A stretch of DNA of 64,000 nucleotides. Origin: Marinomonas sp. MED121 (GTDB lineage: Bacteria > Pseudomonadota > Gammaproteobacteria > Pseudomonadales > Marinomonadaceae). Every line of letters starts with the position of its first letter. The stretch's first letter is position 1. The translations under genes and the position numbers were made by a program. The stretch lies in the NCBI RefSeq assembly GCF_000153025.1, contig NZ_CH672430.1:677209-741208 (forward strand), written 5' to 3'. This document shows positions 47,437 to 56,700 of the stretch, one piece after another. The notes beneath the pieces are model-generated. The model searched no databases and was not told where the DNA came from. It saw only the letters and a list, made by a program, of their open reading frames with translations.

Positions 47437-49158
47437 ATGACCACGCCCGCCGCGATTGACTCCTCGTTAAGAGGAAATAATGCCTTGCCACTTAGGCCTA
47501 TCGACCAGGTTATGGATTTGGAACGATTGGGAGCTATGCATCAAAGCCGATTAAGTTTTATGCGTATATTGGTTCGCCATGTGATGCGCGAGCGTTGGCA
47601 GATAAATATGACGACCATGTCTTTAAATGATGAAGGCTATGGAACGGCGATTTATGAAATTCAAACACCTCATGACCTGTTTAGCTTTGTCATCTTTTCT
47701 GATTATCTTTCTCCAGATGAACGAAATGATAGGGTAATCGCTTCAAAATGGGATCTCACAATGGCACTGGTTGCTGGTCAAGTGGATGAGGTTTACGTTG
47801 AAGGTTTACGCCAAAATGTCCCTAAACAAGAAGCGGGTCGAGTTGATTCCCGTGTTTTTGTCTTATCACGTGCTAATCGAAGCGCGCGTAACTTTGAATA
47901 CGTTGTTGATCAATTAGCAAATGGCGGACAGCCAGACATTAATAAGATAGCCAAAGTGGGGTATCTCTACCGTACGACTGCTGTGTACGGCAGTGGTAAA
48001 TTAGGCATGGCGGATTGGGAAAAGGTCTCGACTCGTTGGCCTGATTTTGCGCGACCTTTCTCGGCAGAAATGTTTGTCTGTTTTATGTTGAGAAACTTTA
48101 GCCTTTTCCAAGCGGGACATATTGCTGAAAGACGTTCGCCAGCAACTTATAACCCGATGAAACCTGAAATTAAGCGATATTTTGGTATCGGCAACTCAAC
48201 GGGATTAGGTATGGCGCCTTATCTCATGAACCATCCTCTATTGATTAATCAATGGGTTGAAATGCGTGAACTTGCCTTAGCAAGAGTGAGACTGCTAGGG
48301 CTTTATGATGACAATGCAAAAGAGAAACTTGAGCGTTTAATCAGACGTGTACAAAGCCATATGTCTGAAACCGAAACAGAAGATGAATGGCAAAGTAAAA
48401 ACAATGTGGCGGTTTTGGCTGATCTTGAGCTGCTCAAACTGCGTTTAGAGGCAGGACTTGATAGCTGGAATAGCTTAATCCTCTGGAGCGAAAGTGCTTG
48501 TTCTCTGCAAGGGCAAGAGTTATTTGTGTCTCTTCTACTTGAGCTTCATCCAGAGCTAGTGGATGACTTAGAAGGTTATCATGGTTCTGAAGAATTTTTA
48601 GATTTAGACCCTGTTATGCCAGTACAAACCCTGAAACAAGTGATAGAAACACGTTACGCTTGGGCGTTAAAAATTGATTTCAGTGAAAGTGGTTCAAGAG
48701 ATATTTTTTGGTATCGCTCAGAAGAGAAGATGGAACCAAGGTTAGGTCAAGCTGCGACCGAAAAAGGGAAAGATAAACAAATGGCATTAGGTGTGGGTTA
48801 TGCCGTACGTAAATGCTATGACCAATTGAGTGAATATATTAATGAATTCCCAGAACATTCAACCGCGCGTTTCATGGTTACTAAGCCAAAATTGAGAGGT
48901 ATTGTTAGACGCATTCAAAGCATGAACCGCTGTGTTTACGGTGATATTCAGGCTAATTTGCTTGATAAAAATGTACTTCCTATGCATTTGCTAAGAGCTA
49001 AACTTGCCTTCTTTGGGGTGAGCAAATTTGATCCTAGGTCCAAACTTTGGGTGCGAAATACCATGTTTCAAGGCGCGCCCTTATTAGAAGATATTGGTAC
49101 TAGTTTTAATGATGATTGGTTTATGCCATTGGCGCCAAAAGCAGAGGAGACTGTCTAA
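47437..49158 (+). CDS. Conserved hypothetical protein, 573 aa, not recognised
   Basis: Start ATG at 47437, with AAGAGAG 8 bases upstream (a GTG at 47428 is in frame). Soluble, no signal peptide or membrane helix. I do not recognise a domain. Striking parts are an aromatic/basic N-terminus (MRILVRHVMRERWQINMTTM), a Gly-rich motif GIGNSTGLGMAPYLMNHP near residue 255 that could bind a nucleotide or phosphate, and a C-terminal stretch GVGYAVRKCYDQLSEYINEFPEHSTARFMVTKPKL. Its stop overlaps the DUF3726 ATG (TAATG), so the two proteins are made together and may form one complex. The TSUP exporter gene follows. An enzyme of the adjacent BCCT-linked pathway is a reasonable guess. Confidence 0.7.
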   Translation: MTTPAAIDSSLRGNNALPLRPIDQVMDLERLGAMHQSRLSFMRILVRHVMRERWQINMTTMSLNDEGYGTAIYEIQTPHDLFSFVIFSDYLSPDERNDRVIASKWDLTMALVAGQVDEVYVEGLRQNVPKQEAGRVDSRVFVLSRANRSARNFEYVVDQLANGGQPDINKIAKVGYLYRTTAVYGSGKLGMADWEKVSTRWPDFARPFSAEMFVCFMLRNFSLFQAGHIAERRSPATYNPMKPEIKRYFGIGNSTGLGMAPYLMNHPLLINQWVEMRELALARVRLLGLYDDNAKEKLERLIRRVQSHMSETETEDEWQSKNNVAVLADLELLKLRLEAGLDSWNSLILWSESACSLQGQELFVSLLLELHPELVDDLEGYHGSEEFLDLDPVMPVQTLKQVIETRYAWALKIDFSESGSRDIFWYRSEEKMEPRLGQAATEKGKDKQMALGVGYAVRKCYDQLSEYINEFPEHSTARFMVTKPKLRGIVRRIQSMNRCVYGDIQANLLDKNVLPMHLLRAKLAFFGVSKFDPRSKLWVRNTMFQGAPLLEDIGTSFNDDWFMPLAPKAEETV

Positions 49159-49904
49159 TGCATGTTTCTATGAATGAGTTGAAAGCGGCTTTACGACGTT
49201 GCTTTGAAGCAGCTAACTATTTTGTTGGTAATTACGAAGATGCTGCCAACATGATCCTATGGTTAGAAAAACATGGTTTAAATGGTCTGCAAGAACTGCA
49301 AAGAACCTTGCCTTATATTAAAGAAGATAAATGTAAGGATATGAGTACCGTAATTTATGAAGACAGCACCTCTGCTACCATTGATAGCCATGGCCGTAGT
49401 GCGCTGAACTGTATTGCTTCTGCGGTTGATCTAGCCCATGCAAAGGCGCTTGAGTGTGGTATTGCGACTATCAGTGTACATAATTGTCATAATCGTAAGT
49501 TCATACTAAAAGCACTGACTGATTGTGGTCGTCGTGGGATCAGTGTGGTGGCTTACTGGCGTAATGGCTCTAATGTAGTGACTGAATATACGGCAGCGAT
49601 AAATGCGGGCGCGCGTTATCCTTCTTTTAGTCAAGCGGTGACTAACCTTGAGAGCAACGAGCAAGACAAGCAAGCCTTAACCATTATTTGTAGCTCTCGA
49701 GTTGATTTAACCTCTTCTTTGCAAAACTCTAATGACCATAAAACTCGATTCCATATGAGTGCGAAAGAGATTGCTAAAGAAAAAGAAAAATCCATTGATA
49801 ACGGCATTGAAATAGATAAATTGCTTTGGCAAGAAATAAATCAAATTGGAGCCGCGGTTTTAGTTGAGAACTCTGATGAGTCAAGACAAGGTGCTGGTGC
49901 TTAG
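49158..49904 (+). CDS. DUF3726 family protein
   Basis: 248 aa from ATG 49158, with GAGGAG 8 bases upstream; it overlaps the preceding stop by one base. The N-terminus (SMNELKAALRRCFEAANYFVGNYEDAANMILWLEKHGLNGL) and IATISVHNCHNRKFILKALTDCGRRGISVVAYWRNG recall the malate/L-lactate (LDH2) dehydrogenase family in a shortened form. I regard it as an LDH2-like relative, by inference. It may act with the 573-aa protein. The C-terminal region (residues about 185-248) is polar and Lys/Glu-rich. Confidence 0.75.
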   Translation: MHVSMNELKAALRRCFEAANYFVGNYEDAANMILWLEKHGLNGLQELQRTLPYIKEDKCKDMSTVIYEDSTSATIDSHGRSALNCIASAVDLAHAKALECGIATISVHNCHNRKFILKALTDCGRRGISVVAYWRNGSNVVTEYTAAINAGARYPSFSQAVTNLESNEQDKQALTIICSSRVDLTSSLQNSNDHKTRFHMSAKEIAKEKEKSIDNGIEIDKLLWQEINQIGAAVLVENSDESRQGAGA

Positions 49905-49941
49905 TTCTTATTGCATGAGTTTTATTAAGAGAGAGGGCTAG

Positions 49942-50697
49942 ATGCTCTCTCTTGCTTCTTTTGCTTATACTTCGATCGACTTTTTTTCTCTGCTTGTTGT
50001 GACCTTGGGTGTTCTCGTTCAAGCACGTGTCGGGATAGGTTTTGCTTTAATTAGTGCTCCTATTCTTTTTATTATTGATCCTGACTTTTTGCCTGGGCCT
50101 ATATTGATTTTAGGCTTCCTGCTATCTCTACTTTTGTATATTAGTGAGAAACAAGGTTTATCATTGGCTCTAATTTTACCCGCAATCATTGCTCGATTTC
50201 CTGGCTCTTGGGCTGCTGTGCTCGTACTCGTTTATCTTCCAAGTTGGCTATTGAGCTTGATGCTTGGTTTGAGCCTTTTATGTGCTTCATTGGTTTCGCT
50301 TGCAAAAATATCCATTCCAGTAAATAGGGTTAATTTATTTTGCGCTGGTTTTATTTCGGGCTTTGCTGGCACTATCACATCCATTGGTGGACCCGCTATA
50401 GCGCTTATGTATCAAAATCAACCACCTGAACAAGCAAGACGGGCGCTGATTGGTTTTTTTCTGCTAGGGACCCCTATTTCAATTTTGTTGCTAATGACGT
50501 CTGGTTCAATCAGCTTAAATGCTTATGTATTGAGTATTAAAATGCTCCCTGGGGTCTTGGTTGGCTTTTTATGCTCTCGATACTCTGGCCTTTCTTCGCT
50601 TGTACCCAGTAAAACGGTATTAATATTACTATCAAGCATTTCTGCTCTCGTCATTATTCTCAAAGCGTTTATTAATTTATATCTTTTAGATACTTGA
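49942..50697 (+). CDS. TSUP (TauE/SafE) family sulfite/organosulfur exporter-like protein
   Basis: 251 aa, about eight helices. TSUP motifs: LVQARVGIGFALISAPILFIIDP in the first repeat and GFISGFAGTITSIGGPAIALMYQNQ in the second. Family members export sulfite, sulfoacetate or other anions made during sulfonate breakdown. GAGAGAGGG precedes the ATG. Third gene of a plus-strand unit, so a sulfur-containing substrate of the locus is possible but unproven. Confidence 0.88.
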   Translation: MLSLASFAYTSIDFFSLLVVTLGVLVQARVGIGFALISAPILFIIDPDFLPGPILILGFLLSLLLYISEKQGLSLALILPAIIARFPGSWAAVLVLVYLPSWLLSLMLGLSLLCASLVSLAKISIPVNRVNLFCAGFISGFAGTITSIGGPAIALMYQNQPPEQARRALIGFFLLGTPISILLLMTSGSISLNAYVLSIKMLPGVLVGFLCSRYSGLSSLVPSKTVLILLSSISALVIILKAFINLYLLDT

Positions 50698-51075
50698 AGG
50701 ATAATTTGAGACTGCCTATTTAATAAGTACCTTTCAGATCAATACTATATAAACTCTTTATATGACAAAAAGTAACACTTTTTAAACCTTCACACTTTTA
50801 CTTTGAGTCTTAGCTGCTACGCTTAATTTACAGCTGGGGTGAATTGTTCATTGGCTATTATTCATAAGCTTAATTACTTGGTTTAGATGTCTATCTTTAT
50901 AAATAATTAGTTGAATGGATATATTAAAAATGCATTCTATACTGCCTCAATATAGATATTCAAAAAGTGTTTAATTTATTGTTGTATTAATAATATGGAC
51001 TTATTTTAAAACTTAATAAAATCAATTTCTTAACATGATTTTGAGACTGAAGTTTTGAAATTCAAAGGAGGTTCC
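50698..51075. promoter_or_regulatory. 378-bp intergenic region upstream of the chemotaxis operon
   Basis: Very AT-rich; presumably holds the che promoter. I looked for sigma-28 and sigma-54 motifs and found none I would defend. No terminator after the TSUP gene was recognised. Confidence 0.35.
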
Positions 51076-52248
51076 ATGGATAGGGCAAAGGTACTATTTG
51101 GTGTGATTTTAGCACTGGTAGTCGGAGGTATTCTAGCCTCATTTGGATATGCATATATAGCCGTTGTTGCTAGTGTGTTCATCTCATCAATTACAATGAA
51201 GCTATTCATAAAGCCAGATCACACAAGTTCCCCTGAACCTACAGAGTTAGAAAAAACGATTGATTATGACGTTGCACCAATGACCGGTACTGAAGATTCT
51301 ATGCTTGGATTGGTGCAGGAGATTCATCCAGTACTACAAGAGTGTCAAACCAATTTAGATAACATTTTTGAAACTCAAAAAGGAGCCGTTGAGTTACTGA
51401 CTGAATCTTTTGCAGACTTTAATCGCTTAATGGAAGAAGAGAATGAATGTATAGAAACATTAATAAAAGTCGGTAAAAGTGAAGAAAATGAAGATGAACA
51501 GTATAGTAGTGCAATGAAGCTATTTGCCGATAATACTGGTAAAACCCTTTCCAAATTTATTAATACAACCGTTGAAATGTCAGCCTCTTCGATGGAATTA
51601 CTCCAAAAAGTAAACACCATAGCGGAGGAATTGCCCCTTGTTGTTTCTGCTCTAAAAGATATTGATCAAATTTCGTCTCAGACAAACTTATTAGCTTTGA
51701 ATGCAGCTATTGAAGCGGCGAGGGCGGGGGAAGCTGGAAGAGGTTTTGCAGTTGTTGCTGATGAAGTTAGAGCATTATCAAACCGTTCTTCGGGGTTTAG
51801 TGAATCCATTCAATCAAAAATAAATAGTATTTGTACACGTATTGAAGATTTGTCTGAAGGGGTGAGGGTACTTGCTTCCCAAGATGTTACCTACATTATG
51901 GATTCAAAGCGTTACATGCAGGATGCGCTTAAAAAAATTATTGAAAAAGCTGAATCAGATGAAGAGGTTACTGAACGATTAGATGGAATATCTTCTCGTT
52001 TGGAGGAATCTATCCATAATGCAATTAGGGCACTTCAGTTTGATGATATTAATAGTCAAAATATTATATTCACGAATGAGACATTAGCTTTCTTATCTAA
52101 AGAACTAGATGGTTTAAACTTTAATGATTTTGAGTCTGTAAAAAATGATTTACAGCTTTATTCAGAAAAAATAAAAGCAAGACAAGATACTGCGAGAAAC
52201 CCTGTTTCATCCACAGATATTGAAAGTGGTGAAATTGATTTATTTTAA
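51076..52248 (+). CDS. Short methyl-accepting chemotaxis receptor with CheZ-like DxxxQ segment
   Basis: 390 aa from ATG 51076, with a perfect AGGAGG four bases upstream. Two N-terminal helices (about 6-41) form a hairpin with almost no periplasmic loop, so it senses from inside. The conserved receptor tip is at 195-236 ([20 protein letters not shown] through [13 protein letters not shown]), but the arms are short. After it, a helix carries L320-Q-F-D-D324-I-N-S-Q328. CheZ has D and Q with this spacing at its CheY-P phosphatase site (DLTGQ). The protein ends SGEIDLF, nearly the same tail as CheD here (AGDIDLF), and an acidic-hydrophobic tail is also how CheZ grips CheY. First gene of the operon, in the place of cttP in P. 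aeruginosa che2. Confidence 0.85.
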   Translation: MDRAKVLFGVILALVVGGILASFGYAYIAVVASVFISSITMKLFIKPDHTSSPEPTELEKTIDYDVAPMTGTEDSMLGLVQEIHPVLQECQTNLDNIFETQKGAVELLTESFADFNRLMEEENECIETLIKVGKSEENEDEQYSSAMKLFADNTGKTLSKFINTTVEMSASSMELLQKVNTIAEELPLVVSALKDIDQISSQTNLLALNAAIEAARAGEAGRGFAVVADEVRALSNRSSGFSESIQSKINSICTRIEDLSEGVRVLASQDVTYIMDSKRYMQDALKKIIEKAESDEEVTERLDGISSRLEESIHNAIRALQFDDINSQNIIFTNETLAFLSKELDGLNFNDFESVKNDLQLYSEKIKARQDTARNPVSSTDIESGEIDLF

Positions 52249-52269
52249 TGATTAATAAGTGAGTCTTTT

Positions 52270-52554
52270 ATGGATAATGTAAATATAATTTCACTACCTG
52301 ATAAATTTGATTTTAGTTTTCATAAAGAATTTACTAGGCGATATGATGATTCAATTTTAAATACCGATGTTGCGGAAATTGTATTGGATTTTAGCCGAGT
52401 TAATTATTTAGATAGCTCGGCTTTAGGTATGATGGTGCTACTCTATAGAAAAGCTCAGGCATGTAATAAGAGAGTATCTGTTAAAAATGTTTCAGGAAAG
52501 ACAGCTGAAATTCTTAAAATGGCTAACTTTCAAAAATTATACGCCTTTGAATGA
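52270..52554 (+). CDS. STAS domain protein (anti-sigma-factor antagonist type)
   Basis: 94 aa, a single STAS domain. IVLDFSRVNYLDSSALGMMVLLYRKA carries the conserved Ser pair (S49/S50) phosphorylated in SpoIIAA-type antagonists. It is followed 10 bp later by a PP2C phosphatase gene, the usual partner that dephosphorylates such a protein. No anti-sigma kinase gene is nearby; the only ATPase kinase in the operon is CheA. Very AT-rich gene. Confidence 0.85.
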   Translation: MDNVNIISLPDKFDFSFHKEFTRRYDDSILNTDVAEIVLDFSRVNYLDSSALGMMVLLYRKAQACNKRVSVKNVSGKTAEILKMANFQKLYAFE

Positions 52555-52564
52555 GTAATAAAAA

Positions 52565-53707
52565 ATGAACAATTTAATCGTTAAGTTATTACTCGTTAGT
52601 AATGATTATGTTGTCGATTCTATGTTATCTGAAATTTTTTCTAATAAAAATTTCGAAATTGATATTTTTAATACTTTCTCTGAGTCACAACTGAAATTGA
52701 AAACAAAAGAATATGCTTTGATTATTGTTAATGATGATATGTTGAGTGATGATTCATTATTCAAGTTTGTGTTAGAGAATTCCTCATTTTACCCCGTTAT
52801 TATTATAAGCGATAAAGATGATGATATTTTTATTGAAAAGTATTTCAGAATAGGTGTGTCAGACTATTTTTTAAAACCTTTAAATTTAAGCTTATTTTGG
52901 AATAAGGTTAAAAAAATACTGGATGATAATACTTTAAGAGAAAAATCAAAAGAAGAGTCAAAACTTTTGGGTGAACTTATGCATCAGCATAAAGTTGAAG
53001 AGAGCATTGCTTATTATGTTTACAAACATATGATAGGCGAAGAAAATCGACCAGACTTTTTAAACTCTTATACTTTATCTGCAGACAGTTTTAGTGGGGA
53101 TATTCAGCTTCATTCTCAAGGCCCTTCTGGTTCTCATTATATTTTATTAGCTGATGCAACTGGTCATGGGTTAGCAGCTGCAATCAGTGTTTTTCCCTTA
53201 GCATCTATCTTTAAGTCTATGATAAGTAAGGGACAATCAGCTGAAATGGTATTAGAAGAGCTTAACTCAAAGCTTGGGGATTATATTCCGCCTGACAGGT
53301 TTATTTCAGCAATTTTGATAGAAATTGATTTATATAGAAGAGAACTTAAAGTTTGGAACGGTGCAATGCCAACAGTTCTAATTTATTCTGAAAAAATGGA
53401 AAAAGTCGCTGAGATAGCATCTGAAAATATGGCATTGGGTATATTAGATGAAAAAGATTTTAACTCGGAATTAGAAATTATAGAGCTTCCTAAGAAAGGG
53501 CTGCTTTTTATGTATAGTGATGGACTGACAGAGCAATGCAATTGCTCTGGAGAAGAGTTTGGAGAAGATAGAGTTTTTAATAAAATTAGACATTCTGAAG
53601 TTAAATCTTTGGTGGAGGATGTTATGGAAGAGAATAATGAATTTAGAGGTAATGAATCCGTTCATGATGATATTTCTATCTGTGTGGTCGATTTTAATAA
53701 AATTTAA
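52565..53707 (+). CDS. PP2C (SpoIIE/RsbU-like) phosphatase with N-terminal pseudo-receiver
   Basis: 380 aa. Residues 5-125 have the receiver fold pattern but lack its chemistry: the acidic pair is S12-N13 (LLLVSNDY), and the phospho-Asp position at the end of strand 3 is N56 (ALIIVNDDML), although D57 and D58 follow. The Lys of FLKPL (K104) and the Ser of IIISD are kept. Residues about 150-378 are a SpoIIE-type PP2C domain: FSGDIQ, LLADATGHGLAAAI, LFMYSDGLTEQ, VHDDISICVV, with the metal Asp residues present. It should dephosphorylate the STAS protein encoded just upstream. HsbR of P. aeruginosa has the same RR-PP2C plan with a STAS partner. Confidence 0.85.
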   Translation: MNNLIVKLLLVSNDYVVDSMLSEIFSNKNFEIDIFNTFSESQLKLKTKEYALIIVNDDMLSDDSLFKFVLENSSFYPVIIISDKDDDIFIEKYFRIGVSDYFLKPLNLSLFWNKVKKILDDNTLREKSKEESKLLGELMHQHKVEESIAYYVYKHMIGEENRPDFLNSYTLSADSFSGDIQLHSQGPSGSHYILLADATGHGLAAAISVFPLASIFKSMISKGQSAEMVLEELNSKLGDYIPPDRFISAILIEIDLYRRELKVWNGAMPTVLIYSEKMEKVAEIASENMALGILDEKDFNSELEIIELPKKGLLFMYSDGLTEQCNCSGEEFGEDRVFNKIRHSEVKSLVEDVMEENNEFRGNESVHDDISICVVDFNKI

Positions 53708-53814
53708 ATAAATTATGAATTTATCGTGGAAATATATTAAATCTGAATCTAATCTTAATTATATGAGCTAGTTATAAATTAGATGTATTTTTATTTCGAT
53801 GGAGTGAGATATGT

Positions 53815-54180
53815 ATGAGCAATAATTTATTAATTGTTGATGATTCTGCCTCAGTCAGGCAAATGATAGAAGCGACACTAAAATCTGCAAGCTACAGTGT
53901 CACTTCTGCTAAGGATGGGAAAGAAGCATTAGACTTATGTAAAACAAAACGCTTTGATTTTGTTCTCACTGATCAAAATATGCCAAGAATGGATGGTTTG
54001 ACTTTGATTAAATCATTACGTGCTTTGGATGCTTATAAACGCACTCCACTAATTATGTTAACAACAGAGGCTGGTGATGCAATGAAGGCGCAAGGTAAGG
54101 CGGTTGGAGCCACAGGTTGGATGGTAAAGCCTTTTGATCCCAAGCAGTTATTACAGGTTGTTGCTAAAGTTTTAAAATAA
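53815..54180 (+). CDS. cheY: Chemotaxis response regulator CheY
   Basis: 121 aa, stand-alone receiver. Acidic pair D9-D10, phospho-Asp D53 (VLTDQNMPRMDG), T83-T84 (MLTTEA) and K105 (MVKPF) are all present, so it should be phosphorylated by CheA. The sequence is of the CheY2 type of F7 clusters rather than a flagellar-switch CheY, judged mainly by context. GGAG precedes the ATG at 53815; another ATG four bases earlier is out of frame. Confidence 0.92.
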   Translation: MSNNLLIVDDSASVRQMIEATLKSASYSVTSAKDGKEALDLCKTKRFDFVLTDQNMPRMDGLTLIKSLRALDAYKRTPLIMLTTEAGDAMKAQGKAVGATGWMVKPFDPKQLLQVVAKVLK

Positions 54181-54193
54181 ACAGGGATGTTTT

Positions 54194-56179
54194 ATGACTA
54201 TTGATATGAGTCAGTTTAATGATGTTTTCTTTGAAGAAAGCCAAGAACATCTGGATGAAATGGAGCACTTTTTAATGGATTTGGACTTAGATAATCCAGA
54301 TCCAGAGGCATTGAATAGTGTCTTTAGAGCCGCTCATTCTATCAAAGGTGGTAGTGATATTTTTGGTTTCAAAGCATTAACTGGTTTAACTCATGTTATG
54401 GAAAATTTGCTTGATCGAGCACGCAAAGAAACCATTACATTGACGGTTTCTATTGTTGATCTCCTGTTAGAAATGATTGATGTTTTAAAGTCTATTCTTG
54501 ATTCTTATCGTAATGATTTAGAAATTGATTGGGAGTTGGTTGGGTCGAGTACAAGGCGTTTAGAGGATGCTGTCAAATCAACGTCTGATGATAATCAAGA
54601 AGAGCCTGTTGATGAGGGGGATTTTGGCTTTTTTGAATCACCTATTATTAAAGAAGAAGTTGAAGCTTACGGCTTTTTCAATGATGAAAAGGGGTCAAAA
54701 GAAAGCGTTGATCAAGACGCTGGATTTGGTTTTTTTGAAGATAATGAAAAACCTGATAGTAAGCAAGATGAAGAAGCGTTTGGCTTTTTTGATACGTCAG
54801 AAGGTGAGGCTGAAACGACTAATAATGAGCAGCTTCTTGCTAAAGAGAAACAAGAAGAAGTGGCTAACCCTAAACAAAATGGTGAACTAGAAAAATCAAA
54901 ACAAGAGACTGAGAGTAAAAAATTAGTAGAAATTAAATCTGCAAAGCCTAAATCTAAAAGAGCCGCAAAACCCCCTGAAGCAAATACGGAATCTTCAACC
55001 ATCAGAGTAGAAACTTCTAAGGTTGATACTTTGGTTAATCTTGTTGGAGAGCTAGTTATCACTCAATCTATGTTAACTATGATTGAAGAAGAAGTTGATG
55101 AGCAAGTTAGCGAAAAAATGTTAATTGCTTTAGTTGAGCTAGAACGAAATACAAGAGAAATACAAGAAGCAGTTATGTCTATCAGAATGCTGCCAATTTC
55201 ATTTGTATTTAATCGGTTCCCTCGGTTAGTTAGGGATTTATCAAGCAAATTAAATAAAAATGTTGAGCTTACACTTGAGGGTGCTAGCACTGAGATCGAT
55301 AAAAGTTTGATTGAGAAACTAGCAGACCCCCTTACACATTTAGTTCGTAACAGTATTGATCACGGTATTGAATTACCTGCAGATAGAAAAGTATCAGGTA
55401 AAACTGAAAAAGGAAATATAACGCTGCAAGCTCAACAAAAAGGTGGGTCTATTCTAATCAGTATCATTGATGATGGTGCTGGGCTTAATCGCGAACGAAT
55501 TTTAAATAAGGCAGAAGAAAACAATATTCCCCTTCAAAAAAATATCCAAGACACAGATGTTTGGAATCTAATTTTTGCTCCAGGCTTTTCTACTGCTGCT
55601 GAGGTGACAGATGTATCTGGTCGTGGTGTCGGTATGGACGTTGTAAGGCGAAATATCGAATCTTTAGGAGGTCGAATTGAAATTGAGTCTCATGCTGGAG
55701 TCGGTACATCTTTTCATATTCATTTACCTTTAACCTTGGCAATTGTTGATGGAATGACAGTCGATGTTGCAGGGGAAATTTTCGTCGTACCTTTAATTAA
55801 TATCATTGAATCAATTCAGCCAGATCAAAATCAAATTCGCTTAATTAAAAATGAACCTCTGCTTTGGGTTCGTGGAGAGTATTGGCCCATTATTCCTTTA
55901 GGGCAGTGCTTGTCAGTTCAAAATGCAATTGAAGATCCTTCAAAAGGTATTGTTGTGTTGGTGGAAAGTGCAAAAAAACGTTTTGGCCTACTTGTTGATG
56001 ATCTTGTTGGTCAACAACAAGTTGTTATTAAAAGTTTAGAAAGGCATTACAGGCGAGTTCCTGGAGTTGCTGGAGCAACAATTATGGGAGATGGTAGCGT
56101 CGCGATGATCCTTGATGTTGAGTCGCTTTCTAACTCGGTCACTTCTCAAGAGTATGTGCAACAGGCGGAAGCAATATGA
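54194..56179 (+). CDS. cheA: Chemotaxis histidine kinase CheA
   Basis: 661 aa. Hpt/P1 domain with H48 ([11 protein letters not shown]). The long linker of about 125-265 has no recognisable P2 fold but carries four FGFF-type motifs: FGFFES (144), YGFFND (159), FGFFED (178) and FGFFDT (196), then a Lys/Glu-rich stretch. The dimerisation and ATPase domains begin near 270 ([23 protein letters not shown]), with [25 protein letters not shown] and [18 protein letters not shown]. The CheW-like P5 domain is at the end. It phosphorylates CheY and CheB. The 3' end overlaps cheW by 4 bp. Confidence 0.95.
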   Translation: MTIDMSQFNDVFFEESQEHLDEMEHFLMDLDLDNPDPEALNSVFRAAHSIKGGSDIFGFKALTGLTHVMENLLDRARKETITLTVSIVDLLLEMIDVLKSILDSYRNDLEIDWELVGSSTRRLEDAVKSTSDDNQEEPVDEGDFGFFESPIIKEEVEAYGFFNDEKGSKESVDQDAGFGFFEDNEKPDSKQDEEAFGFFDTSEGEAETTNNEQLLAKEKQEEVANPKQNGELEKSKQETESKKLVEIKSAKPKSKRAAKPPEANTESSTIRVETSKVDTLVNLVGELVITQSMLTMIEEEVDEQVSEKMLIALVELERNTREIQEAVMSIRMLPISFVFNRFPRLVRDLSSKLNKNVELTLEGASTEIDKSLIEKLADPLTHLVRNSIDHGIELPADRKVSGKTEKGNITLQAQQKGGSILISIIDDGAGLNRERILNKAEENNIPLQKNIQDTDVWNLIFAPGFSTAAEVTDVSGRGVGMDVVRRNIESLGGRIEIESHAGVGTSFHIHLPLTLAIVDGMTVDVAGEIFVVPLINIIESIQPDQNQIRLIKNEPLLWVRGEYWPIIPLGQCLSVQNAIEDPSKGIVVLVESAKKRFGLLVDDLVGQQQVVIKSLERHYRRVPGVAGATIMGDGSVAMILDVESLSNSVTSQEYVQQAEAI

Positions 56180-56700
56180 GCCAAGCTTCAGATGAAAAAG
56201 ATAATATTATTATTGATGGGCAAGAGTTTCTTACATTTATTCTAGGTGATGAGCATTACGCTCTAGACATAATGACAGTTAAAGAAATTCGTGGCTATGA
56301 GGCCGTGACCAAAATTGCAAACGCTCCACCATTTATAAAAGGGGTGCTAAATCTTCGTGGTGATATTGTACCTATTATAGATCTAAGAATTAAGTTTGAA
56401 GTGGGTGAAGTAACTTATGACGATTTTACCATAGTAATTATGCTCAATATTGCTAACCGAGTAGTTGGTATTGTTGTTGATGGTGTGTCAGATGTCATTA
56501 ATTTATCAATGAATGATATTAAACCTGCACCTGAGTTTGGTGTTGCTTTTGATAGTGAATATTTACATGGATTAGCAAGATTAGAAGACCAAATGGTTAT
56601 TTTAGTAAATATTGAAGCATTAATCTCAAGTGATGAACTTGGCTTATACGAAAGTAATCGTGATCAAGATGTTAGGGAGAATACGAATGAGCTGGCTTAA
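56176..56700 (+). CDS. cheW: Chemotaxis coupling protein CheW
   Basis: 174 aa, one CheW domain: [43 protein letters not shown] and the VDGVSDVI region. Links receptors to CheA. ATG overlaps the cheA stop (ATGA), and its end overlaps the next receptor gene by 14 bp. Confidence 0.94.
   Translation: MSQASDEKDNIIIDGQEFLTFILGDEHYALDIMTVKEIRGYEAVTKIANAPPFIKGVLNLRGDIVPIIDLRIKFEVGEVTYDDFTIVIMLNIANRVVGIVVDGVSDVINLSMNDIKPAPEFGVAFDSEYLHGLARLEDQMVILVNIEALISSDELGLYESNRDQDVRENTNELA

Noticed and set aside
47437..49158. Frameshifted or fused gene
   Set aside because: The frame is open throughout with even codon use and a good ribosome site; no break is visible.
50698..51075. Sigma-28 or sigma-54 promoter for the che operon
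   Set aside because: No convincing match to either consensus in this AT-rich stretch.
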